64,000 nt of DNA from Hemicentrotus pulcherrimus (lineage: Eukaryota > Echinodermata > Echinoidea > Camarodonta > Strongylocentrotidae): positions 346,933-410,932 of the forward strand of contig BEXV01000080.1 in the NCBI GenBank assembly GCA_003118195.1, read 5' to 3'. Position numbers and translations under genes: made by a program. Below the pieces are notes generated by a model. That model was given only the letters and a program-made list of their open reading frames with translations. It had not been told where the DNA came from and did not search any database. Shown piece after piece: positions 24,894 through 36,814 of this stretch (its first letter is position 1; every line of letters starts with the position of its first letter).

Positions 24894-25166
24894 TCATAAT
24901 TCACCCCGACTGGGATTCGTATCTCTGGAGACTGCAGAAGCGGTTCTTCCAAGATTTGAGAGAAACTCGACACGAAGCTCGTCCTCAGTGATCAGGTATT
25001 CGGCCAGAAGGCGCGCACAGCACGTGGATCGAAATCTTCCCCTCTTTTCCAGATTTCTCCTGCCTTCGCACTTCTTTCGCATAATGTCTTCTCTTCCAAA
25101 GACGCAGGCTAAGAAAGTATGGTGACCATTTCCCCATCCTTCGTGTAGAAATATTCTAGCTATAAC
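24894..25166 (-). CDS. Coding-like open frame, possible exon, unknown product
   Basis: The minus-strand frame is open from just after a TAG (25167-25169) to a TGA at 24894-24896, 90 codons. It has an internal Met codon at 25082 but useful-looking sequence upstream of it. The protein has a balanced composition. In order it reads HEGWGNGHHTFLACVFGRED, a basic stretch (RKKCEGRRNLEKRGRFR), ARLLAEYLITEDELRVEFLS, and LGRTASAVSRDTNPSRGEL. The LL..YL.T.DEL pattern after a basic region loosely resembles the layout of BEN domains, but I do not see enough to claim it. The base composition is more GC-balanced than its surroundings. On the minus strand a pyrimidine tract ending in CAG lies downstream at about 24880-24860 and resembles a splice acceptor. 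This could be an exon, a retrogene scrap or chance. Confidence 0.3.
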   Translation of the reverse strand, partial: VIARIFLHEGWGNGHHTFLACVFGREDIMRKKCEGRRNLEKRGRFRSTCCARLLAEYLITEDELRVEFLSNLGRTASAVSRDTNPSRGEL

Positions 25167-25944
25167 CTAAAAGTTTACTTTCTCGCCCATGCACAAATGA
25201 GTGCTAAATTATATTTTAACAAAATAAATAAATAGGAATTAATTCATAAGTAATTTTAACTCAAATACAATAAACGTAACCCCCACCCCGCAATTTCAGT
25301 TTGTAAAATTAACTTGACAAAGTAGTTGGGTATACTTGTCATGGAATACGAAAGTATGCACAACCATAAATATAATTGAATTCACGACGAGGAATGAGGC
25401 TGAATATTTTGGTTGCACCGATAGTGCCTGCTGGATATGTGGAATCAATTTTGCCTGACGTACAGAAAGTAAACTTTGCAATCACTGCTATGAATTACTA
25501 ACGTCTGTACTAATTTCCTATAAAGGCTTAATCAACGCTGTATTCAAAATGGCGCCTCGTTCTTAACATGCATAGTAATCATATAAATGACACGATTGAG
25601 AGAGTTCCCCCCTCTCATCAGGTTTGATTCTTCTCCGTTGACTTTAACCATACAGTGACATAGTATCAGACCAGCTGCATCTGTGAGAGTCTAAAACATA
25701 AAAATGGACAGAATGGGGATACGATTTTGCGTAACTCAATCTTCCTGACCTACTCCAGCCTGCAGGTACGATTGCTTTTTATCTTTTCCCCTAAAAGAAG
25801 TGGGAGAAGAAAAATGACGAAAAAAGGATAAATTAGATAAAGTTGAAATACAAGCATAAAATCACTTGTTGATTCATGAAATTTTATGAGAGAAATGTAG
25901 AAAAAGAGGGGGATGAGATAATGAAGTGTATGAAGGTATAGAGG

Positions 25945-26095
25945 AAGACAGAGAGAGAGAGAGAGGGGGGAGACAGAGAGACAGACAGACAAAGAAAGGA
26001 AATTTGAGGGGGAGAAAGATGGGTGAGGGGAGAGGGGGAGAGAGAGAGAGAGAGAGAGAGAGAATAAGAGACAGACAGACAGACAGAGGGACAGA
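25945..26095 (+). repeat. (GA)n / (GACA)n tract
   Basis: Clean GA runs at about 25950-25964 and 26039-26062 are separated by GGGGAG and GACAGACAGACA variants. Confidence 0.9.
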
Positions 26096-26698
26096 GGATA
26101 TTGGAATCTAACGCCTAAAATTGTTGGATTGTTGAGAGTTCTATAGAGGTTTGGTATATACCAATGTTCGGTGTTGTCCAGAGCCCTGGGGTGAAGGGTG
26201 AGAGGAAACCTGGCGACCATGCTAAGTACATATTTCTCGCAAACTAATAATGTCATTGAATGCGCGTACTACTATATGGGGGGGGGGGGTCAGTGGGAAA
26301 CTTGAATCACCTATAGAACACAAAGCCGTCACGTCAGAGAGAAGGAATGATGAAAACCCTTTAACTTTAACAGAAATGTTGAAAATGTCCTCCAACATAG
26401 AAGTTGGTAAAAAGAATTATTGATTCACCCGTCATGCCCATAGATATTTTGGCGGGGATGTCATATCCCTCATACCCCGTCTCTCACAGACCCACTCCAT
26501 CCCCCTGGCGACACCCGTTGGTCTGCTCGGTTATTTCCCTCGCGCTCGTCCATAGTTCCGATGCCGCGTCCATTTGACTCCATATTTGTCATAAATCTAC
26601 GATCGGCAAATGCATGCAAAGCAAATAGTGGCGTAATATTTTGAACAGTATATTCCTCATCTCTCTAAAAGAAAATTTTCGTATAGCCAATATAAAAT

Positions 26699-27005
26699 GT
26701 GATGGTGGCTGTGGCGGTGGTGGTGTTGGTGGTGGTGATGGTGGTAAAGAAAATGATGGTAATGGTAATGTTTATGGTGATCTTGGTGGGAAAGATGATG
26801 ATGATGGTGATGATGGTGGTGGTGTTGATGATAATGCCAAGCCAAACCAAACAAGAAAAGAAGGGGAAAAAACACCTCAAAACAAAGCAACAACAAAGTC
26901 AACTAAACAAAACAGAAATAATCAAAAGAAAACGAAACAAACAAAACAAACAAAACAAAAACTAAACAAAAGTAAACAAAACAAACACAAGAAAACAAAA
27001 CAAAT
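26699..27005 (+). repeat. (GGT/GAT)n trinucleotide tract followed by an AAACA-rich tract
   Basis: 26699-26835 is built from GGT, GTG and GAT triplets. 26845-27005 is A-rich with repeated AAACAAAAC-type units. The Gly/Asp-rich, Val/Met-rich and His-rich frames here are repeat translations on either strand. Confidence 0.85.
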
Positions 27006-27854
27006 GGATGGGAAGTGCAGCGATTGAATTCTTGCCCTACTTTCTCCTTCCCTTTAAACAAAAAAAAATCTCCCTCAGTTTCGCTTCTTTTCATTTCTTT
27101 TTCTTATTTTCTGGTTTGATCTATCTACTCTTTGTCATAACATACTCCATCCCACCCTACGCCTTGTCAAATCTTTGTCATATTGTCGCAGTTATTTAAT
27201 CCCACCCTAAGCTATATCTGATCATTTGAAGACGGTTTATAGACGTAATCGGTCTCCTCTTGACCCACTATAATCATTGCCCACTATCCGGGTTGGCAGC
27301 AATCAAAACGCAACGAAATGCCATCCAAAATGACACGAGAATCCATTCTTTCCCCATGCAGCCCACTCTCAATTTTCCTTTTTAAGAGAAAAGATCTTTA
27401 TATCTACATTATGGTCTAGGTATTACTAACATGAAAAATCGGAGAAATATTCAAGGAAGTGTTTATGAAAAGGAGTCCAACTATTAAACTAATCAGTATA
27501 ATTATTGATCTATCTTGATGAATGTGTATTGCGCTTTCCTTATTGGCAAGAAACAAACTATTTTACAGTAAAATCAAAGGATAGGATATCGTTGAGAACG
27601 AATGCATTTTTATTTTGTTAATTTTTGTTTTTTTAAACCATATTTCTTGCCTTACTTGACAATAACATATCATTTGAAGGATATGCACATTCATCTTATT
27701 ACATATTCTCCAATTAAGTTTTCTTTAATATTGTAATGTCACACCCTAATAAATTTCTTTTTATTCCGCGTATACGCCATATTATACTCTTTGACTTTAG
27801 ACCATTTATCAATTACAAATTAATGTAAATAGATAGACAACTCACAGTTTTGCA

Positions 27855-28003
27855 CTAATGCGCCTTGAGCATTTAATGTTTAAGTGGATTTTGCGCCTTA
27901 TAAATCCTAGGCCTATATTATTATAATTATTATTATTATTATTATTATTATCATTATTATCATTATTATTATTATTGTTATTATTATTATTATTATTATT
28001 TCG
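27855..28003 (+). mobile_element. SINE 3' end with (ATT)n tail
   Basis: GCGCCTTGAGCA and TTTTGCGCCTTATAAATCC correspond to the GCGCATTGAGAG and GCGCTATATAAGG segments at the 3' end of the SINE at 4573. They are followed by a long ATT/ATC trinucleotide tail (about 27916-28003). The tRNA-like head is missing, so this copy is 5'-truncated. Confidence 0.65.
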
Positions 28004-28009
28004 TCTATC

Positions 28010-30640
28010 CATTAAAGACACTTAGAAATGGACTCTCATGGGGGAATAACAGGTGTTGTAAATCACCAGAATTAGCCTTCGATTTTCATATGACCAACAG
28101 GCCTTATGCAATGCTTTGCATTTCCACCAACTCCCCCATTTCATTTTAAGCATGGGAAAATTATTAACTTCACCCAAGAACTCATCGAGAGACTAGGGAG
28201 TATTTTCATTATATAGGACTACGGGTTTGCTGTGTGCAGACTTGTACACCCATTAATGGTATTTCCATCAAGTCTGGTCTCAGCGAATTGTGGCCTTCTT
28301 CACATGGAAACAGACGACCCAATCCCTTTAACATTCTTCCACTAATCTACCTCGTAACCAAGATTCAATATGAGCGAGATCCGCGGCGGAAACAGCATCA
28401 TAATTAAGAATTGTATTAAAATTGTGTTACATTTTTCCCAAAAGGGAAATACCGGGAGTTATCGCTTTATCTACCATAACAAACAAAATATTGTGATCTT
28501 GAGAACTGTCCTAACATACAAATGAGTAAATTCTGGCTTTCTAATTTTTTTTTTTTTTTAAAGATGCACCGTCCTTTTATACATGGAAAGATATCAACGT
28601 AACAATTGTAATATAAGGTCGATTTCTCGTGAAAAGACTTGTATTACATGAATATTGAGAAACAACAGGATTGGACCAGGCTTTTGCCACATATTTGGTT
28701 AATCACGTGTTCATTAATGTTATATACTTTGTGTGATGAACACTGCGATATTCACTGAGATCTATAAAATTAATCAGGATATCTAAAGTTTCAAAATGTC
28801 AAAAGGATTATTGTTATCCATAGGTATATAGCAACCCTTTTAGGAGAGCCCCAGATATTTTTTTTTAAAAGAAATCTTCCACTAGTACGCATCACTAGCT
28901 TTAAGGTAATATGTTACCAATTCAAAGCTCATCTTGACACATTCAAGTGTGAAATTACCCCTCATGGTTTGCTTTGCGCTTCTGTGTTTAAACCGTACAC
29001 ACTCTTCCTCTACCACACGTAGTAATGTGGGTGTCTCGCTCACTAGATCTGTTCTACGCAGTTCTACGCGGTATTATTTCATTAATATATGGGTAAAATC
29101 ATGATAACTTTTTTTTTAAAATCAACGCTAAAATGTGGTACAACTCCAGATAGTTAAAACAAGACTTCTTTTCTGATCAAAAAGTTAAGTTTAAACGGTA
29201 ATAATCATTGGCCATGATTATGAAATTTCAAAGTATAGACGGATAATGTTTAGGAGGGTGTGGTGTCCGTATGCCCCCCCCCCCCTCCAGTCTTTTAAAG
29301 GCTTATTTTATCAACGTTTATTTTTGTATGATCATAATGGCGATTAATGTGTGATGTTAATTTCATTGATTTTTTCTTTTCTTATTCATACGTAGTCATA
29401 TTAAATCCGATTGCTTTCTTTTTGAAAACAAAATTAAAACCCTCATAGGCCGTTGAACTTTGTTTGAATCTTCTCTATACAAAATGAGATGCATCGTGAA
29501 AAAATACCTTCATCGTGTGGACAATTTAGATTATCTTCTCGTGTAAGTGTTTCTTAAGAATTGTGTAGTCCTCTTTCTTTCACTAAATCATGGGTTTAAT
29601 GGTAGCTCGACACCGCTCGTGTGATGTACAAGATATAGGTGTCTGCCATAAAGATAAACGACCGAACCGTTTTCCTCCATTGAAGGATAAAAAGCGATAT
29701 CCTATAATAGATCGTGTATTACAATGCAGGATATGTCTTTCATTAATACAATCCAGGTCTCACAATACCAAATATGTAAGATATCGCCAATAGCAATTCG
29801 AGACGAGGGACAATGACTCAAATTAGATTTGATCTTAAGCGAGTACGATACTTATTTTACACAATTCTACATATAAATTCGAACAACAAAATATCTATTT
29901 TGTTCTTGTCATTTCCCTTGTTTTTGTATGTAATTCACAATGAGGAGTAAGAGAGCGATTAGATAAGAATCATCTCCTGGAGTATTCTAATCCCCATGGC
30001 TAGTTGTTCTGGCGCCAAAGAAGCCATGGTCTACTGACCTGAATTTCAATCTCATGTCACCGAATTGACAATGAACATCATTGTCATTGATACGTGCCCG
30101 CTTGTCACTTGCGATGCTCCCTCCATTTCCATGAAAATCGGGTTTCTTTTGTAATAATATTGATTTTCTGAGATGTACTGTTTTTAAAAAATGATGTTAT
30201 TGTTGATCTAACCGGTTAACTTTTGAACTGGTGGCCCAATCGACGATTAGCGCTTCGGTAGTCGTCTATGCATGTACAGTGCGTCCCAGAAAAAACGAAA
30301 CCGAGAATTATCGATGTTTTATCATAATTTAGACACATTTGTAATTAATAAATGACACATATTTGGAAAGCTTAGATCCTTCTCTTTCATTTGATGCAAC
30401 TCATACGATGCATATCTCATGCAAGAGTGATTAAAATCAATTTTAAGAGAGGAAACCAAAAAGTCATTTGGCGGACGGTATCTGAATTTCAAAGAGAGAT
30501 TCACATTTCTAGAAAGTTGGGTTAAAGCCTTTTCATAATTATGATACCTCAATCAGGAAAAATAAGCTAGGAATAGCAAAGTTCTGTTTGCTTAAAGAAG
30601 TGCTTGCATTTCCATTGTTTTTTATTAAACGAAGATATTA
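28010..30640. other. Intergenic, nothing recognised
   Basis: AT-rich unique-looking sequence with short homopolymers (T14 near 28546, C13 near 29275). A plus-strand open frame of 67 codons at 29590 has no recognisable features. Confidence 0.45.
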
Positions 30641-30645
30641 AATTT

Positions 30646-30788
30646 CACTGGCGGCCTGCCGTAGCAACAACATGAATTAACAAAAGACTTAATTCCGTTT
30701 CGTTGACAATCAGCCGTAGACAAAAGACTTCATGCATCGCTGATTGTCAACGAAACAGGAGTTACGTCTTATGTCAATTTTGCCAGTG
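30646..30788. mobile_element. 143-bp inverted-repeat element (MITE-like)
   Basis: The outer ends CACTGGC and GCCAGTG are inverted. The inner arms are CCGTTTCGTTGACAATCAGC (30695-30714) and GCTGATTGTCAACGAAACAG (30739-30758), which pair with one mismatch. AAAGACTT appears twice as a direct repeat. Part of the left arm (CGGCCTGC and GAATTAACAAAAGACTTA) is also found at about 13770-13803, suggesting a dispersed family. Confidence 0.65.
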
Positions 30789-32423
30789 AAAACGAATTCG
30801 TTTGATAAAATTATCGATTGAGACGCCATTTCGATGTATGCGCTTATTATTACCTGTGCTTAATAGGCTTATGTATGGGGCCAAATAATGCATGCTCCAC
30901 ACATTCAGCGCAGTGGTTGCGCCGTTCATTTTGATTTACCTTTTGTTGTTATATCACCCTCACATGGTGCGTCAATGGCCGCGTCAGTCTTATGTCCCCA
31001 AATGACGCCTCGCGTTCGACCGGTATAAGTCGTTCACGGAAATATCTTAAACCCAATAGTATCGTCCGAAAGTTACAAGTTAGAGTTTAAAACTACATAG
31101 CCAGTCTTGCAATACATGGACAAGGTACACACTGTACTTCCATAATACAACCAGCACGGAATCATCCGTGAGATTGCCGGACAAACGTTAACCTTGCTTT
31201 CGATTTATGACGTTCATCTCCGTAAGAACGCACAAACATGACCAAGGTGTATTGAACGCAATTATGTAATGTATGTGATGATGAAAAGCCCTACGTTTAG
31301 ATAACTGTGTACCCTGCAACTTTACATTAATGTTTACATCAGCTCAGCGGTTTTCTTTATTGAAACATTGAATCAACAAGGATGCACGTCTCCCTCACGG
31401 TTAGGACATAATGATGTTGCGCCGTGTTTCTCAGGGGTCTGTCTTGACCACAAGACCGCATAAACCCAAAACTAGGTTATTGTATTATTATTTTATTGCA
31501 GGGACTGTGTTATTCAATTCTTTGCTTAAAAAAATGTTTCGAGTTCGTGTGTAAAACATTGTTCTAAATTGATTTTGAAACAGTGTACATAACCCATACA
31601 AAACAGAAAAAAGAAGATCACTTAATATGAAAATGTAGGGTACGACTAAAGTTAACTCGGCAAATAATATTATTGCGAAAGACCGAGAGCGTCGTGAAAC
31701 ATCAAGAAGGACACGTTTTATTACTCGTATTTCAATAGGGAAAAATATTAATTGGCTCAGTTCTAATACCAATTATCCTTACTTCATTTGTATTGACCTG
31801 ATTGTGAACACTTATCAAAATCACAGTTGCCGTCTGAAAATAGTCTAAATCTGCACACTAAGGTAAGATAAGGTTGAGTTCTGGTCAAGTAATTACATTG
31901 GAAAATAATCTGTCTATACACAGTCGGTAAAGGTTGACTATTCAGCACATGAGAAAAGATGTGTACCTTGGACGTTCTGGATCATTGGAATGATAATAGC
32001 ATGACCCGATCATGCTGAAAGTCCCATACACTGTAAATGTGGAAGAAAAGTTGGGTCCAATCCTTTCGTTATATATATCCATATATCTTTTGGGTTCTTC
32101 ATTAATTGTAATCTGTACAGGAGTGACATGCGTAAAATGTCACTTCTACCAGAACCTAATCCCAATTTTTAAAAAAAATATAAATGTATTTGTAAGTGTT
32201 TAATCTTCAGAATCTACCAGGCGAAAGTTAAACATGTTCATATCTAATGAAGATATTTATATAACAAAGCACACCATTTTCACAATACGTCATTATTATC
32301 ATTCCATGACGTATTTTTATTCACATCCATAGAATGCATTTTCTGTGACTTCCCGTTGCATAATGACACTTTACAAACACAATAATCGAGCTAATTGCCA
32401 TGGGTCAAAGACAAAGAATGACA

Positions 32424-32741
32424 CCAGGGGGGTGTTTCACAAAGATCTTAAGTCGGACTTAACTCTAAGTGCGACTTAAAAATTATGGAGAGCCATTTGT
32501 AACCTTAAATTTGAATACATTCAAAAGTGAAAAAACAAGTATTTTAGACTTTTCATAAATTCCACAGCAAGAACAGGAAATCTCCCATGATAATAGAAAA
32601 TATGAATGATTTGAATCAACATTTTATGCCTTTTAAAATAAATTTTACAAAATATTTTCAGAGATGCTACGGCTTTCCATAATTTGTAAGTCCAACTTAG
32701 AGTTAAGTTCAACTTAGGATCTTTGTGAAACACCCCCCAGG
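32424..32741. mobile_element. MITE of about 318 bp with long terminal inverted repeats
   Basis: The left end CCAGGGGGGTGTTTCACAAAG and the right end CTTTGTGAAACACCCCCCAGG are inverted copies (described here in full pairs of about 20 bases). They continue inward as ATCTTAAGTC.GACTTAACTCTAAGT against ACTTAGAGTTAAGTTCAACTTAGGAT. Total inverted-repeat length is about 50 bp with mismatches. The AT-rich centre has no coding capacity. Confidence 0.85.
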
Positions 32742-32993
32742 TCACAAAGGATACCATGAACCGGCTAGAGAGGAATCAAAGTAAATGACTTGGTCTGATC
32801 AGGGTAACCACGTGACATTATAAAGCTTCAGTCATCCGTCCCTAATCGTCTAATAGGACGCAATGAGGCGATGGTTCTCCTGCAATTTAATCACACTGCA
32901 TGGAAAAGACCATAGCAGACTTTGCACCATGATAGCTCTCCTCGTACACAGATACTGCTCGACTAGAGAGAGTTCTTCGCCGAGAGAGAAGTC

Positions 32994-33016
32994 AGAGAGA
33001 GAGAGAGAGAGAGAGA
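32994..33016 (+). repeat. Short (GA)n microsatellite
   Basis: About 11 GA units followed by an A run. Confidence 0.9.
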
Positions 33017-33639
33017 AAAAAAAAAAAGTGGGATGGTGATCGAGTACCGTGAGGGCGGGAAAAAAAATGAGCAAAATTAAAAACCAGACAAATACGGAGC
33101 CCAATGTAAGACAATCATGAAATCACAAATGTCACTGTGAACGATATTTTCGCTCATAAATGCCGAAAGCCGTTTTGTAGCGGCCCTTCTCCGGCACTTT
33201 ATTTAATTGCAACAGTAGAGTCTTTCTGGATCGTGAGTCGCGTCTCTCTTTCAGTCTCCTTTTGTAGCAAGGAGTAACTCTGGATGATTTTCATCCTTTT
33301 TTCGGAGGATAAAGTTGTGGGTATATCATCTGACGGTCCATGAACCAATGTGAAAAAAGTGCAGGTGGATTTAACCTCGGGCCTCCATTTAAGCGAGAAA
33401 ATTTGGGTTGACATGAAAAAAGAATATATAGGGGCGGCTCTTGAGGCTCTCATTCACCCACGCGCTCGGTGAACTATACTTAAATTTGATCACTAGGTTT
33501 GCGAGGGAGGGCGGATGGAATAACAAGGACAGTCTAGATAGAACGAACGTAGGACAAAGAGGAGATTAAATAGATAAATAATAGAACGGAACATAAGTGA
33601 CGGCAGTGAGAGAAAATCATAAACAGGTCTAGTGATATA

Positions 33640-33920
33640 CTACTGTATGAAACGCAGCTACTATATGAATATACTCTACTGCGCTTAATACATGTACCAT
33701 AACTTATAAACATGGCTGTAGATGAGCCGTCAAAATAAGGCGCTAAAGCACTACAGAAATTTCGCCCTACCGGGTTCCCATTTACTTCACCTGGATGGAG
33801 AGTGGTAAATGTAAATTGATGTCTTGCCAAATGACAACAGTGCCACGGCGGGACTTAAATGGCAAACGATGAGATCCACAGTCCGTTGAAGTTTCCACTA
33901 TATAGATCACGACACCTCTA
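33640..33920 (-). mobile_element. Diverged SINE, minus strand
   Basis: Reverse-complemented, this reads GAGGTGTCGTG, ACGGACTGTGGATC, GCCGTGGCACTG, TTTGGCAAGACAT, AATGGGAACCCGGTAGGGCG and AAGCGCAGTAGAG. These are in the same order as the SINE at 4573, whose blocks include GGCAAGACATTGATC and AAATGGGTACCCGGTAGG. The A- and B-box regions have decayed, unlike the copy at 4573, so Pol III transcription is unlikely. Confidence 0.8.
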
Positions 33921-36340
33921 GTTAAACACCTATCAAGCATTGTATGTTTAAGGAGAGCAGTAAAGGGAATAGTTTTAAATGAAAAATTGCTTCAAGACAC
34001 ACACCTTTATGTCAAGAGATAGATAGCAATACAATGATATTAACGAGTCCGCCACTGAGATTGGTAGCGTGCTTCTTAAATAATTCTCTTTCTTATTAAC
34101 TTAATGTTACTTTAGTCATTACAGCCTAAGAGAAAACGTACAAACGTCAATGCATTAACGAACATAACATAAAAGAGGTCAATTCTGAAACGTTATACCT
34201 AATATTATGTTCAAGATTTTGTTATTAATATTATTATCATATATATATTTGTTACAATATAATGTACCCAATTATGTTTAACAGGACCTCATGAAAGACC
34301 AACATAATTGGTGATAATGAGTCCCCCTGTCTAAATATCAGAAATAAATAAATAAACAAATACTTAAATATATACATATATTTGGATTACGTAAACTGTC
34401 TCATGAAAATTACAGTTGAAATTAAATTATATCAACTAACTTTTGCCTAACGTGGTATACTTAACAAAATCATCTTTCCCCTCCGAACTCAAGTGAAAAA
34501 AAAAAAAATACTCGAAAAGAGACAACTTGAGAGAAGGTGTGGAGTTACACGGTTAATATTTCATTGAAGGATATACAATTTAATCTCTGGTGCCGGAGGT
34601 TGTTGAGAAGAAAGCACGGGACCTTGGCCGGTGTACATTATTACATTGCAGCTAATCAGGACTTCGCTTGGTTTGCCATGCCCGAGTTTTCGTTCTGAAT
34701 AATGTTACCCGCTATGAAATGCTTGAACTTGAGTAACACATAACAGGGGGGGGGGGTCGTGATGTGAGGATAGAGAGAAGAGAGTGAAAGTGAGAAAGAT
34801 GGAGATCAAATGGCAGAAAGAGAAAGGGAGAGAGAGAGAGCATGTGTATTAAACATCGTTGCTTTATAGCAAATGAGCGTACTCGGGGCCTCCAATTCTC
34901 TTTGTGGTAACTTGAGGGTGGCAAAATCTTAAAAAGTGAAACTATATCTTTAATTGCTAGAAATCAAATAAACACGACTGAAAGGGCATGGTATTTCTTT
35001 TAAATGAGTAAAACCTAAGCCCAACAATTAATACTTCCTTGCCGCATTGCCTCATCATCCGTATATAACATCTCGTCTAATCAAGATTTCCTACTCATAT
35101 CGCGCCGAATATCAACTGCATTATACCATTGTAAAAACCATGATTTCATCTAAATCAGAGCATGAAAGGAAACGGAAGCGATCGATCATTGATAAATGGT
35201 CGAGTAATTACCCCACCGTCAGTCCTGTATCTGGTCATGAAATTATCTCATTTTAGACATGCTGGAGACGAAAAGTTTCATTGACGATGACATTTAAAGA
35301 AAGATTATTAAGATAGGCATGTTATCAATTTGAAGTGCACAACCACAAAGAATCCATTATTTGTTTCAAAAGCATTGAATTGAAGCGTTGATCTTATACT
35401 GGAATTGAAATTTAAAAACTTTATCTCCAGCTGTTACTGTAATTCATCATAATAACAAGATCTGGATACAATCTTTTTTAAAGGTCATGGAAACCCCATC
35501 TATGTCATAATCGACATTATTTTTAAAGTATTATTCTGAAATCGTGATCAGTAGCTTTGTAACCATTGTTAATTGAAGAAAAAAAAAGTATGAGTCAGCG
35601 TAGAAAGGAAGACAACACGTTAATCGAATCAGCCGCTTACAACCATTGCTTGAAACTTTGGACACACGTGCTCTGTAATAGAACGTATAAGGTTGCCATA
35701 AAATGTTTTTCAAAGATTACTGAATTCGTGTATGTTCACCTTTTCAACTTCGAAACTTCCTCCAATATGATTATGGTCGATTATGTTTACGTATTTGATA
35801 GTTACCGTAGGCGTTTAGAAAGGTGGAATGCTAAAATTAAGTATAAATTCCGATTTATGTAAAACAAAACAAAAAGTAATACTCTGAGGGGAGGGTATTT
35901 TGGACTGGATAATAACCTATCCATTGCTATATTGGTGTTGAGTACACATTAACGAAACGACTGATTAATGGTTGCCTGCAGCTGTTCTAAATCAAGCCAT
36001 CACATTAATATATCTATATCGTCCACTTCTACCCCTCTCTGCCCCCTAATAGTTTGATTAATGTTGATGTCGATTTCGTGTGGTAGATAATCAATTATCG
36101 TTTTATATTTGGCGGGGCTGGCGTCTCTACATAATTGCCCTTCCAGGAGATGGATACACCAACCAACCAAACGACAAGCTGGTAAACATATTAGAAGAAC
36201 TGCCCTCTGTGTTGTGGTTATATTAAAGGACCAAATAAATATTTGGAAGGCCATTTTTACTCTGCGAACTATGAGGAGTGAGTTTGCATGACCTAAACCC
36301 GATGGTCTCGTGCAGAAAAAAACGGGTATTAAGTGCGACA
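33921..36340. other. Intergenic, nothing firmly recognised
   Basis: AT-rich sequence. TCCCCCTGTCTAAATATC followed by AAATAAATAAATAAAC at about 34322-34360 resembles the 3' tail of some LINEs, but no coding block precedes it. A G10 run and a GA-rich patch lie at 34746-34840. A minus-strand frame of 113 codons at 36000-36341 has no recognisable motifs. Confidence 0.4.
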
Positions 36341-36343
36341 TAA

Positions 36344-36470
36344 CACCTCAGTCACACCGAAAAAACTGATCCCTAACCGACTCAACACGTATCTGTTCGA
36401 TACTTGGCTATTTCGGGATGATATCATTCTGTTATCGGTTTGGTGTCAGTTTTTTTCAGTGCGACCGGGA
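36344..36470. mobile_element. Inverted-repeat element with CCTCAGTCACACC end
   Basis: CCTCAGTCACACCGAAAAAA at 36346 onward, continuing CTGATCCCTAACCGA, pairs imperfectly (roughly 75%) with 36435-36469, whose reverse complement reads CCCGGTCGCACTGAAAAAAA and then CTGACACCAAACCGA. A further possibly related arm (reverse complement ACACCTCAATACCAACAC) lies at about 36795-36812. A larger element interrupted by the MITE at 36618 is therefore possible. Confidence 0.6.
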
Positions 36471-36617
36471 TATCAACACTAGATGCAAGCAGCTATACTT
36501 GCCTAGATAGTCGTACATTGGATTTCAAAACAAGATTTGCAAACAAGACCGACCCAAGACAGATGCTAAACCTTGCAGCCTACTTCAAATAGCAAAACAT
36601 AGGTTGGTAATGGAGCT

Positions 36618-36767
36618 GGGCCCTGTTTCACAAAACTTATTACCAATAACAAGTTACAATAACTGTTAAAAGCTACTGAAATAGTGGCATTTGATTGGCT
36701 GAGAGTAGATTTGTCATAGACATTTAGAATTCGTTATTGATGACAAGTTTTATGAAACGTGGCCCTG
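36618..36767. mobile_element. MITE with GGGCCCTGTTTCA termini
   Basis: The left end GGGCCCTGTTTCACAAAACTT pairs with the right end, whose reverse complement is AGGGCCACGTTTCATAAAACTT. Homology continues inward (ATTACCAATAAC against GTCATCAATAAC). The internal CATTTGATTGGCTGAGAG block recurs, as its reverse complement, in the copy at 45664. The length of about 150 bp and the lack of coding sequence fit a MITE. Confidence 0.85.
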
Positions 36768-36814
36768 GTTTGGTATCGCTTTGGAGCCGGTTAAGTGTTG
36801 GTATTGAGGTGTAT

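Noticed and set aside
25750..26256. Minus-strand open frame of 168 codons
   Set aside because: The centre is translated GA/GACA microsatellite, and the flanks have no recognisable domain or consistent membrane topology.
34322..34360. LINE-like 3' tail (CCCCCTGTCTAAATATC plus AAATAAATAAA)
   Set aside because: It is suggestive only. No reverse-transcriptase blocks are found in any frame in the preceding few hundred bases.
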